From positions 30,288,811 through 30,352,810 of the forward strand of contig NC_045128.1 in NCBI RefSeq assembly GCF_007655135.1: a stretch of 64,000 nt of DNA, in the 5' to 3' direction. The position numbers were made by a program, and so were the translations under genes. Shown here piece after piece: positions 1 to 9,436 of this stretch. Numbering within the stretch: position 1 is the stretch's first letter; the number at the start of each line of letters is the position of its first letter. The DNA is from Punica granatum. Lineage: Eukaryota; Streptophyta; Magnoliopsida; Myrtales; Lythraceae. The notes beneath the pieces are model-generated. The model did no database searches. It saw only the letters and a list, made by a program, of their open reading frames with translations, and had not been told where the DNA came from.

Positions 1-1499
1 ACTGGTCCACATACATCGGTATGTATGAGAGCCAAAAGATCACTAGCTCGCTCACCTTTTCCGGTAAAAGGGGCCTTAGTCATTTTCCCCATTAAGCAAG
101 GTTCGCATGTCTCGATCGATTCTAAATCAAACGAGTCCAGTAATCCATCCTTATGGAGTCTAGAGATGCGATTCTCGCTAATATGGCCTAAACGACAATG
201 CCAGAGGTAAGTCGGGTTCGAATCATTAGATTTGAGCCGTTTGGTTTCCACATTATAAATAGGCGTATCTAGATCAAGAACATACAGACCATTACTTAAA
301 TGTGCACTGCCATAATATACATCATTCATGTACATAGAACAACACTTGTTCTTTATAGTGAAACAAAATCCCTTCTTGTCCAAACAAGAAACAGATATTA
401 TGTTTCTACTAATAGCAGGTACATAATAACAGTCATTAAGATCTAATATAAGCCCAGTAGGTAAAACTAGGTGATAAGTCCCTACAGTTAATGTAGCAAC
501 TCTTGCTCCATTTCCAACTCGTAGGTCCACCTCGCCCTTTGTCAACGATCTACTGTCCTTTAGGTCCTGCATATTTCCACAAATATGAGCACCACATCCG
601 GTATCTAATACCCAAGATGTAGAAGTAGTAGATACATTAATCTCTATAACATGGATACCTGAAGTGGAAGTCTCACTTCCCTTCTTCTTCTTCAACTCTT
701 CCAGGTATATCTTACAATTCCGCTTCCAATGTCCAGTGTTGCCACAATGGAAGCAGTAATCATTCTTCGCCACCTTGGCTTTAGGCTTCAACTCACCCAA
801 GTCAAAATTGGATGCACCTTTAGCCATCTTGCCTTTACTCTTGCTCTTGCCCTTTCTTTTGGTCCCTTGGACCATTAGAACGGACGTCCCCTTGCTGATA
901 TCATGCTCAGCTGTTCTCAACATGCTAAGCAGTTCAGGCAATGGTTTATTGTAGTCATTCATATTATAGCTCATAATGAACTGACTATAACTGCTGGGCA
1001 GCAACTGTAGGACTAAATCTGTGACCAACTCTTGACCCAGAGGAAATCCCAGTCTTCCCAGAGTCTCAACGTACCCAATCATCTTGAGTACATGAAGACC
1101 CACCGGGCTACCCTCAGTCAACCTTGCCTGAAAAAGTGCTTTAGAGATCTCGAATCTCTCATGTCGGGCCTGCTCTTGATAGAGCTGCCTGAGATGCACG
1201 ATCATATCGTACGCCTTCATGTTCTCGTGTTGCTTCTGAAGCTCCGAGTCCATGGTGACTAACATGAGACATCCGACGTTTACGACATCATCATGATGCT
1301 TACTATAAGCATCTTTCTCAGCTTGGGGGGCATCGTCAGGCGGTGGCGCAAGAAGAGGTTGCTCTAAGACATATAGCTTCTTTTCTTGGGTGAGAACAAT
1401 TCTCAAGTTTCGATACCAACCAAGGAAATTATTCCCTGACAGTTTGTCCTTATCAAGGACGGATCGCAAACAGAAAGTACCAGAAGTGCTCCCTGCCAT
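1..1499 (-). CDS. copia gag-pol polyprotein, N-terminal 499 codons (partial)
   Basis: I translated this frame from the ATG at 1499 down to base 1 and found no stop codon. The N-terminal part is a gag region of the plant copia type. A CCHC zinc knuckle (C-x2-C-x4-H-x4-C, about residues 249-262) follows a lysine-rich stretch. The aspartic protease motif WVLDTG lies near residue 299. A GAG-pre-integrase zinc-binding region with WHCRLGH near residue 433 and a CxxC near residue 465 leads into integrase, and the frame then leaves the window. The product would make the particle protein and the enzymes for copying and integrating the element. The start is the first ATG after the leader and gives the usual copia gag beginning. 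The open frame suggests recent or selected activity, but the missing 3' part cannot be judged. Confidence 0.88.
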   Translation of the reverse strand, partial: MAGSTSGTFCLRSVLDKDKLSGNNFLGWYRNLRIVLTQEKKLYVLEQPLLAPPPDDAPQAEKDAYSKHHDDVVNVGCLMLVTMDSELQKQHENMKAYDMIVHLRQLYQEQARHERFEISKALFQARLTEGSPVGLHVLKMIGYVETLGRLGFPLGQELVTDLVLQLLPSSYSQFIMSYNMNDYNKPLPELLSMLRTAEHDISKGTSVLMVQGTKRKGKSKSKGKMAKGASNFDLGELKPKAKVAKNDYCFHCGNTGHWKRNCKIYLEELKKKKGSETSTSGIHVIEINVSTTSTSWVLDTGCGAHICGNMQDLKDSRSLTKGEVDLRVGNGARVATLTVGTYHLVLPTGLILDLNDCYYVPAISRNIISVSCLDKKGFCFTIKNKCCSMYMNDVYYGSAHLSNGLYVLDLDTPIYNVETKRLKSNDSNPTYLWHCRLGHISENRISRLHKDGLLDSFDLESIETCEPCLMGKMTKAPFTGKGERASDLLALIHTDVCGP

Positions 1500-2186
1500 G
1501 GTAACTACCATAGAAATATACAAAATAAGTATTATGACACAACAATATTTAATGAGGACTTTATAAATATTGCTCCCACTATTTATATCAAATCAATGAC
1601 CCTCAATATTGATTCAGAGAATATCATTCTCATAGTAGCTCAAGATCCATATCTCACCAAGTTCTGAGTCAGCGAGGGCTGATTCACCCAGAACTGGCTA
1701 TTTAGGTAGGGAACTCACTTTCCCAATTGTATCACATGCAACTCTTGATTAGTTGGGTGAATAACTCCTTATTCAAATCTATCTTGTAGATCGATGCCCA
1801 ACTACATGCCTCTGAACTCCTAATCCTATTAGGCTTGCTCAGTTAAGTCCGACCCACTGGTAAACACCACGTCTTACTAGGATAGATAAGGGCATCCTGC
1901 GAAGGCAAGGTCTACACACTCATCGATCTTGGTCTTGACGAGCGTTACACGGTGGAAGGATATGGACTTAATATTTTGAGGGATTTGATTAACATTTAAT
2001 CGATCTCACTATACACTATTATGTAACTATTACATAATAGTCCACACGTATAACTATTATACTAACACAACTAGGACATAGTCCATGTCTAACAGTCATG
2101 CACCGCAAATATCAAACATAATCATACCAGTACCAAGCATAAAATCATATTTTATGCTATTATCTACTCAGATTCTAACTAGCTAG

Positions 2187-2198
2187 GCTCTGATACCA
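2187..2198 (-). promoter_or_regulatory. primer binding site, initiator Met-tRNA
   Basis: The minus strand reads TGGTATCAGAGC, the standard plant copia primer site complementary to the 3' end of tRNA-iMet. It lies two bases inside the LTR end at 2201 and fixes the element's orientation. Confidence 0.9.
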
Positions 2199-2200
2199 AT

Positions 2201-2691
2201 TGCTAGTTCCACAGGGCGCAACGGAAGCGAAAAAGGAACAGAAATTCAAAATTTCCTACCCGTGAAACTAATTCCAAGACCTACTAGAAGAATAAGAGTA
2301 AATAAAAGCGTACCTGGAATATTTAAAATTGTCGACCGAGCGTCCCACGCGTGACGCCTCTACCGGTATCCACACCGACTTTGTCGACGAGTCTTCGAAA
2401 TCGGCGGTGCTAGCGGCCAACACTCGAAAGAAATACCGGTGCGACACCCGGAATTATTAAACTTAATTGGACTTAATGAGTTTAACAATTCAACTCAATA
2501 ATCCCATTTTATATACATACATGTATATCATATATACACGTGCATATATGTTGTATGTTATCTATATCTAATATCTCAATACACTGCCATGTATATATAA
2601 TGGCTTGGGGAAAGGATTTCAAGCCATTTGACCGGTGTGGAACAAAAAGGATTTAAGGATCCCAATTGTATCTTATATACATACACATATA

Positions 2692-2726
<35 letters not shown>

Positions 2727-3885
2727 TTGCATGCGTGCACAGACACATACAAACATATATATATTTATGTATATTACTTTTGTGGGCTATTGAATTTAAT
2801 AAATCGAGTCTAATTAATCGACATATTTAATCTCATTAAATATCCGATTAATCGGTCGCACCTTAAATCGTATAATCTCTATTAGACGATTTTATTTGTT
2901 TCAAAATATCCCGTCGATTTAGTCGTCGTGTGTGACCCTGTAGGTTCCCAATTACGTTGACAGTAATATCGAAATCTCTATTTCAATATTACAAACAGTG
3001 AGCGGCATCTAGCAATGCATCACTATTACTCAAGTAATCGGAAAGTCAATTTCTCGACAAACCTTGTGACCTATGCTACCGTGTAATATAATCCCTTTGT
3101 CCTCTATATCTCTATTGAGCCCAAGGCATGGTCGATGACATCCTTGTATGGCTCAATATCTCTTTTTCTTGGTTTACCGGGTAAGTCTATCAGAACAAAA
3201 GAGCTCGATATCATTATATCGACTCATTTGGGTATGCATACACTTTTAGACTTAACCACCAAGTGGTCGTGAGATATCGCTCCCGTTTCGTAGGAGGAAC
3301 AAATCCTATCTTGGTCACTCACATTCTTTTCCATGCTTTGTGGCATACCCAATAACTATCTTTATAACCAGCCTGTTACGGTGGCGTTTGACAGTATCAA
3401 AATATACGACATTACACGTAGGAATCCATGGTGACCTCAAGTCAAAGGACCATTACACTATAGTCACTTTGAGATATGCTAATGACAGTCACGTAACAAC
3501 CCATGTAGCAATCTCATGGCGGATCAGTCCAATACACATTACTCTTAATGTATACATGTGATGTGATTTGATATCTCCATATCCATGACCTGTGAGACTT
3601 GGTCATCAATCAACACCCACACTAGTCTAACCGTATTATCGTTGTCCTAATTAACGATAATACTTTGACTATGGACATTTAGGAATAATGTTCGGTAATT
3701 ATAGGATCTCACAATCAAGTCACACTTGATGCCTATTGAACATACTATTCCAAGGACATTATTGTATAAAATCATATTTAACGCAATCTACACAATAACA
3801 GATATGCCTCGTAATATAATGAAATACATGTCATATTACAGAACTGATGATAGATTGCCTCTAGGGCATACACCAATTCCCAACA
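2201..3885 (-). repeat. 5' LTR of the copia element, about 1685 bp
   Basis: The LTR starts on the minus strand with TGTTGGGAATTGG (plus-strand end at 3885) and ends with ...TAGCA at 2201, so it has the TG...CA ends expected of an LTR. The primer site follows after two bases. It contains an AT microsatellite near 2697-2722. Its partner LTR is outside the window, so LTR divergence cannot be measured. Confidence 0.8.
2506..2515 (-). promoter_or_regulatory. possible LTR TATA box
   Basis: Minus-strand TATATAAAAT lies about 300 bases before the LTR's internal end, a plausible place for the U3/R promoter. Other AT-rich stretches exist in this LTR, so this is a guess from motif and position only. 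Confidence 0.3.
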
Positions 3886-3890
3886 ACATG
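3886..3890. repeat. target site duplication, right side (ACATG)
   Basis: ACATG directly follows the LTR end. In the related repeats at 8889 and 9608 the same ACATG is preceded by AACAAGAGGT, so the copia element appears to have landed at this pentamer. The matching left copy should lie outside the window. Confidence 0.6.
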
Positions 3891-6885
3891 CACATCTCTC
3901 AAAACATAAAAGACTCAAAAGCACATAGGCCGACTCAGTGAACAGTCAGTGAAGCCAGTTGAAGGCAGGCATGGAAGCATAATACGGTGTAGGGTTTGGT
4001 GCTACAGAGACTGTGCTACCTAGGGATGAGACCCCCCACTCAAGGGCATGAATTCCTTGAAACCGGGTAGAGTCTTTTCAAGGCCATGACGGCAGTAAAA
4101 TTGAGCCATGTGCCCCTACTTCGAATCCCTATCTAACCTATGCTTCCTAATATCGATCGTAGGATGCAACCCATTGATACCTAGGGCTAGAATGATATGC
4201 AATGCATGTACATAAAATAAAGGTGCATAAAATATATAAAAGCGGTAAATAGAATAACACAACAAACAAACAAATAGGATCGAGCCCCAACCCTTTAATG
4301 TCCCCAATGGAGTCGCCAAGCATGCATACCCGAATTTCGTTGGGGCCCGCATACATGCGCGCTGATTGTACGGCTTAAGAGTGTCCCCTTTCTCGGCGAA
4401 TATGTGATGAACAGCCGTGAGAATAAGTCATCACTATCTATTTATGACCCGGAGGTTGAGGGCCGGTGAGTTGTCTGAGTCTAAGGGTAAGGATACATCT
4501 AGTATGCTAAAGCATACAGTCTGCGGAATCGAGGGTTGCAAGTTCGGGGGCTTTTTTACGTGTGGGTCTATATCCCGCACGCCCTATCAGTACTCTAGTT
4601 TGCCGTTTTTATTTTATTACAGCTTGATTAGGTTTCGTTAATTTCACTCGGTTTGACACCGTAAATTCGTGAAAGCAATCGATTCGGGTTAAGAGACCGA
4701 AAGAGGAGCGGATCCTCAGGTCAGGGGATCGGTCCACCGTCCTCGCATCTCGGCTAACCAAACCATGATGGCCGGTTCACCGCGTGGGCCGGGCCCGTGA
4801 CTCGTATGGTCCCGCTTATCTTGGGGACCTATAAACCGACTCGATTGGTTCTGCGCCTCGGATCTCACGCTTGTCTACTGAGATCGTTACATGAATGAAT
4901 GTACAAATAAATACCTCACAATGTGCTCACAAATAATAAATATAAACTGCAACAAATGGATCTATATCAGATCGCGTTCGACCAATATTTCACTCCTGCT
5001 CACCGTGAGGTTGGAAAGGCCAAAATCGAAATTAATGCTACGCGAGCTCGTGAAAGCCGGAGGTTGAGTTTGACTAAACCAATGGATCCCAGGAGGACTG
5101 AATGGTCCTCAAGATAGTCGTGGGACCGGTCGAGCTCCTGAGTGCTTGTGTTACCCAATTTCACGCATCTCAACCCGAGTCAACCTCCGCTTGGATACTA
5201 CTAGGGTTGAAACGGTAACTTGAGGTTAGACCTCATGCCACGCTTGGGTTGCATGCGCTTAGTGTGTGTGGAGGCCTTGGACCCCGTGATCGATGGTTGG
5301 GACATTGGACTCGTGTGAACCGTATTATATGGATTTGGACTTTAACGGTCACAAAACAGACAAAAAATAGATAAAAACTGATAAAAACATATGAAACAAA
5401 AAAATAGATAAAACAGAAAAGTGGCGTGAATTGATCGCCATGTTTACGCGATTATCAAATTATGAATTAGGATTGCTTACCTATCACGTTTAAACCCCCA
5501 AACAGACAAAAAAACAGAGCAAGTATGTGTGATGATAATCGGACATGGGTCGCCCCGAAATGGCATGTAGTATTCGGCTATGCTTAAAAAAGACTTGACA
5601 GACATTATGTATGTTGTCAATCCATAAGTGCGTGGGTTTCTTTTAAATTTCACTATTTTGTGACACTGACAAATTAATAGATTACGAAAGAAGTTTGTTT
5701 TGCCATAAATCTAAAACTTAAGTGTGTTTGATTATCTCGATTATGTCATTAGTACGGTTTCGTGTTTTATGACAGATAAACCCAATCTAAGTATAAACTT
5801 AGGAAAATGGGGACGTGAAACGCCATAGGGGTGCCAAGGTTTCTGCTCATGTCCTATGCAGGACCAGACAACCTTTCACGGGTCCTCCCCGCTCGTGCCT
5901 CTGATCCACCTCCCTAAGCGCCTGAATCTATGCTTGGACAACAGAAACACCCCGATCAGTTAAAGAGGGCATGACAAGTGAGACTTGTGCCCACATGGAC
6001 TGCCCGTATTTACCTCGTGGTTTGTAGTGTTTCAATCACTCTAACCCTAAGGTTGTATATATAAAAGGCCGAGACAACGTGACACGGACCGTCGATAGTC
6101 TGTAGCCGGTGTTGCCCAATCCCTTAAAACCATCAAGGTCATGTAGACCCCGAAAGAGCCGAGAAGCAGTCGCTTGGCCAGGAAGTAGTCCAAGAAGAAC
6201 TCGCGTATTCCGACTCGAGCCACCTCAAATTGGGCCCATACTCGATTCAAGACGCGCGAGTACTCTCTAGATGTCCATGCTACGCATGCTACGTGTCTCG
6301 GTGTTGATGTTAAAAATTGTGGGTTTTGAAAATGGCATGATCACTAGTTCATGATTTGTCAACTCGATTACAAGTTATTTGCCGGTTCATGCTAGTTATA
6401 TAAATGTCGAGTGGACTAATTAGCCGAGTGGATCGTGCCGATTACTACACATATGAGATTGATTAAATTAAATAAATTTGCCGAATGCTTTTGCTTATAG
6501 GTTTCGAGCCGTTGAGCCGGCCACTGATGAACTGTTCAATAAGGGCTCTAATTCCCAACCATTTTAATTATTTGATTTTTTACCGACTTCACGTGATTAA
6601 TCCGGTTCGTGTGAGATTTTAACCAAAAATGTGCTCAAACATTGCAAAGCACGTGAACGCGGGCATATCAAACCACATCGATATTTAAATTGCTAGTTTT
6701 AAGCCTGAGTGACCGCGAAGCTTCGAAAACTCTTGAACCAAGGTCGGAGCGGGCTGTTGAGGTTCACCACTACAATTGTAGATGCATGTGGACAGCAGCG
6801 GGTCACTAAGCGGCTTCAATTGATCGAGGAAAGGGGCGGCAACAGCGTGGCAAGCCGTGGGCAACATCAAAGATACGAGCAAGGC
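3886..6885. repeat. unclassified dispersed repeat, copy A
   Basis: About 3 kb that aligns by eye, with many substitutions, to 9608-12065 and on to about 12962 (copy C), and in its first 550 bases to 8889-9436 (copy B). Landmarks include the segment near 3935 (GGCCGACTCAGTGAACAG), the GGAGTCGCC segment near 4310, and the segment near 6700 matching 12790-12962. Relative to copy C it lacks the stretch corresponding to about 12450-12790. No transposase, reverse transcriptase or gag motif was seen. It is probably a non-autonomous element or the non-coding part of a large LTR element. Short ORFs in it are not supported as genes. Confidence 0.7.
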
Positions 6886-7178
6886 AATCAATATCTGCAA
6901 TCAGAGTCATTAAGCCAGAGTTGATATGGACTGTCGTGAAATAAGCCGATAAAAAACTGGAACGTGATGAGTCGTGCGAGCCATGATTCATAAGTTTGAT
7001 CATCCAAAAAAGACTAGAGATCAATCTCTCTTCTGAGAAAAAATTTATTCAATTGTGTACATCTCTCTCAATTGAAGCTTCAGATACAAACTTCAATTCC
7101 TCACTTAATTCGCATGAACACGGTATAATGATATATTATTAGTACAACTCAACAATTTGACTCGGGTATATATTGACT
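6886..7178. other. spacer between repeat copy A and the thionin-like gene
   Basis: AT-rich sequence with no recognised feature. It would hold the 3' UTR and polyadenylation region of the minus-strand gene that ends at 7179. Confidence 0.4.
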
Positions 7179-7460
7179 CTAATAATTAGGCCAAAATGGA
7201 GGGATTATGTTCTTGATTATTTCCTCGAAATGTTCCCAAACATTTTCTGATAATTTTACATGACCATGTACGAACTTAGCGCAGAACTCGTTGCAGGCTC
7301 CAGGGCAATTCTTAATATCCACATTTTTTAGAGTCGAGCAAAGTGGCTTGCATTTGCCCATGCACGACCGACTCTCCACTGCTTCGCCGGTTGCAGCAAA
7401 AGCCATTAGAATCATTGCAAAGATGAGAATCGCTGAGATAGCTAAATTTTTTGTGGCCAT
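7179..7460 (-). CDS. small secreted cysteine-rich (thionin-like) peptide
   Basis: A single-exon 93-residue protein. Residues 1 to about 27 are a hydrophobic signal peptide (MATKNLAISAILIFAMILMA and on). The mature part has six cysteines at 33, 37, 41, 52, 56 and 60, spaced C-x3-C-x3-C-x10-C-x3-C-x3-C, followed by an acidic and aromatic C-terminal tail without cysteine. This size, signal peptide and paired CxxxC layout match plant thionin-like small secreted peptides, a group usually thought to act in defence outside the cell; the exact family is uncertain. A TATA box sits 61 bases upstream of the ATG. The gene's 5' part and upstream region recur at 18238-19499, where the gene is truncated. 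A signalling role is equally possible. Confidence 0.7.
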   Translation of the reverse strand: MATKNLAISAILIFAMILMAFAATGEAVESRSCMGKCKPLCSTLKNVDIKNCPGACNEFCAKFVHGHVKLSENVWEHFEEIIKNIIPPFWPNY

Positions 7461-7520
7461 TTTTTTTTCGTGCTCTGAAGTCTGTTTTTTTTTTGTGCTC
7501 TCACGTCTTCTCTCAACTAG

Positions 7521-7528
7521 CTTATATA
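7521..7528 (-). promoter_or_regulatory. TATA box of the thionin-like gene
   Basis: Minus-strand TATATAAG, 61 bases upstream of the ATG at 7460. The same box at the same relative place is present in the duplicated copy (18463-18470). It implies a short 5' leader of about 30 bases. Confidence 0.6.
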
Positions 7529-7716
7529 CAGGGGAAAGAGCCTAATTATGTTTTCGGGTGGTTAGATACAGATATTGAAGTGGTTAGGTTTATTCTGGTT
7601 AGGAGTAAAACATGGCAAAGGAAAGATCTGTCTTGCTGTGTTTGTGTTGAGGAGACCATTACTCGTGAACGATTTTGTTATCGTTTTGTAAAATGTAAAT
7701 ATTTTTTCTAACATTT

Positions 7717-7736
7717 TATATATATATATATATATA
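7717..7736. repeat. (TA)n microsatellite
   Basis: Uninterrupted alternating TA about 20 bases long. It is shorter in the duplicate near 18660. Confidence 0.9.
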
Positions 7737-7786
7737 AACATTATATTTTAGCGGCTTAATGAAATATCTTTTTAATTCTAAAATTA

Positions 7787-7787
<1 letters not shown>

Positions 7788-7839
<52 letters not shown>

Positions 7840-7958
7840 TAATGATAATAATAATAACAATAACAATAACAACAATAACAATAATTATTATTGTTATTGT
7901 TGTTATTGTTATAATTATTATTATTATTGTTATTGTTATTTTTATTATTATTATAAAA
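7788..7958. repeat. trinucleotide microsatellite forming an imperfect palindrome
   Basis: The left half is built of TAA/CAA units and the right half of TTA/TTG units, so the two halves are close to reverse complements around 7885. The strand could fold into a long hairpin. The reading frames across it are low-complexity Asn/Tyr runs and are not genes. Confidence 0.85.
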
Positions 7959-8056
7959 ATAAATGAGGGAGAGACAAAAAAAAGGGAGGGAAACGGTTAG
8001 AGAAAATAACGGAGGAAATTTAAGTTTCTCTCTTGTTGTAAGGTATGAGTTTATCA

Positions 8057-8270
8057 AATTGTTTTCTTCAGCGTGTCTATTGATTTGTCTCCGACTAATC
8101 CAATTCGAGCCAAATCGGCCTACTAAAGATTAAAACTCTCTCCCAATCAAGGATTTTCCTTATTCACGATATTCGAACCCGAGATTTCAAGTATGAGGAA
8201 AAAGTCGAAACACTTGAAAATCCTTGTTAGTAACCAAATTATTTTTTAAAATTTTCAATAATTTGGTTAC
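8057..8270 (-). repeat. SINE-like repeat, member 1
   Basis: On the minus strand it contains a tRNA B-box-like GGGTTCGAATATCGTGAAT followed by AAGGAAAATCCTTGATTG, a GAGAGAGTTTTAATC segment and a GGCCGATTTGGCTCGAATTGG segment. The same order of segments occurs at 19000-19190 (minus) and in 53740-53905, 55010-55150 and 56150-56310 (plus). The ends are not defined. Confidence 0.45.
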
Positions 8271-8570
8271 TGAATAAGAAATTATATTATATTGTGATGG
8301 ATGATTTTGGAGTAAGAATGGTACCCCAACTATCCTTCTTTTCCAATTTGTAATATACATATAAACGTATAATTAATATATATTAGTTGGATCCTCACGC
8401 TACGCACAGGTGTTTACAAGCTCTGTTAATGAAGTTATCATAATCCTTTATTTCATTTTCTCTTGTCAGTGACTATATTTGCGTGACTTTCATAATAAAA
8501 GATTAATTATCATTATTATAATAAATTATAATATTAAAATATTCTTTTTAAAAAATGGGCTATTGCGTGT

Positions 8571-8888
8571 GAGAGGGTGAAAATCGCGGGTGGTCTACCC
8601 GCGAAGGTAGGCACGATTCATTGGCCGTGCTGGGTGGGTGGCCAAGATGGACGACCTCCGGTCACGGCGCGCCTCATCATGGGGAGGTGAAGATCGTGGG
8701 TGGTTTACCTGTAAAGGTAGGCACGACTTATCTGTCATGCAGGGATGTAGTTACCGGGGTGGACTAGGCCTCTAGTCACGGAACACCTCGCCGTTGAGAG
8801 ATGAAGACCGCGGATTGATCTACCCACGAAGGTGCACATACAGAAAAATAATACAGAAGAAAATGTCCACGGCTTAAAAACAAGAGGT
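8571..8888. repeat. GC-rich short tandem repeat (about 120-bp units)
   Basis: Two diverged units begin near 8579 and 8693, each with a CGYGGGTGGTYTACC-like start, GTAGGCACGA, GGTCACGG and a purine-rich end GAGRTGAAG. A third related unit is at 9437-9580, just before copy C. It lies at the left border of repeat copies B and C and may be their terminal or subterminal region. Confidence 0.6.
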
Positions 8889-9436
8889 ACATGTATATCT
8901 CTCAAAACAAAAAAGACTCAAAAACCCGTAGGCCGACTCAATGGACAGTCGGTGAAGCCGGTTGGAGGCTAGCATAGAGGCATAGCACGACCTAGGGTTT
9001 GGTGCTTCAGGGATCATGCTACCTAGGGATGGGGCCCCCAACTCAAGGGCGTGAACTCCTTGAAACTGAGCGGGGTCTTTTTAAGGCTGTGACGGCAATC
9101 AAACTGCGCGTTGTGCCCTTACTTCGAACCCATATCTAACCCGTGCTTCTTACTATCGGTCGTGGGACGCGACCCATAAATACCTAGGAATATAATGATA
9201 TGCAATGCATATGCATAAAATAAAGTTGGAGAAACTAAATGAAAGTGGTAAATGAAATAACACAGCAAACAGACAAACGAGATCGAGCACAAACCTTCTA
9301 AAATCCCTAATGGAGTCGCCAAGCTGTGCAAAATCGAATTTCGTCTCGTCGGGGCCCGCATGCGTGCGTGCTGATTATACTGCTTGGAAGTATCCACATT
9401 CCTAGGGGATGTGTGATGGACAAGCGTGAGAATGAC
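8889..9436. repeat. unclassified dispersed repeat, copy B (short)
   Basis: Starts at ACATGTATATCTCTCAAAAC and follows copies A and C for about 550 bases, then gives way to the GC-rich unit that precedes copy C. The offset to copy C is 719 bases including the shared upstream segment, so B looks like a partial direct duplication of the left end of C. Confidence 0.65.

Larger units (their letters stand above)
1..3885 (-). mobile_element. Ty1/copia LTR retrotransposon, 5' half (runs off left edge)
   Basis: Read on the minus strand this is the 5' part of an LTR element: LTR (3885-2201), initiator-Met primer binding site (2198-2187), an untranslated leader of about 690 bases, then an open gag-pol frame from 1499 to the window edge. 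Zinc knuckle, protease and GAG-pre-integrase motifs occur in the order gag-PR-INT, as in Ty1/copia. The rest of pol and the 3' LTR lie outside. The frame is unbroken, so the element may be young. It sits inside a copy of the unclassified repeat that starts at 3886. Confidence 0.9.
7295..8570. repeat. duplicated block, copy 1 (thionin-like gene 5' part and upstream DNA)
   Basis: This stretch matches 18238-19499 nearly throughout: the first exon part, the TATA region, an AT run, a trinucleotide microsatellite and a downstream AT-rich part ending at AAATGGGCTATTGC. The microsatellites differ strongly in length and phase, while the flanks differ by scattered substitutions and small indels. Copy 1 carries the complete gene. 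Confidence 0.85.

Noticed and set aside
209..221. GGGTTCGAATC string that looks like a tRNA B box
   Set aside because: It lies inside the open gag-pol frame and has no tRNA fold around it.
2628..2813. 61-codon frame with YTYTYSHIYIYIY
   Set aside because: Driven by an AT repeat inside the copia LTR.
7291..7545. Plus-strand frame MQAPGQFLISTFF over the thionin-like gene
   Set aside because: Antisense of the signal peptide and cysteine region. The minus-strand frame has the signal peptide, cysteine pattern and TATA box.
7716..8057. 113-codon minus-strand frame rich in Asn and Tyr
   Set aside because: Produced by the trinucleotide and TA microsatellites.
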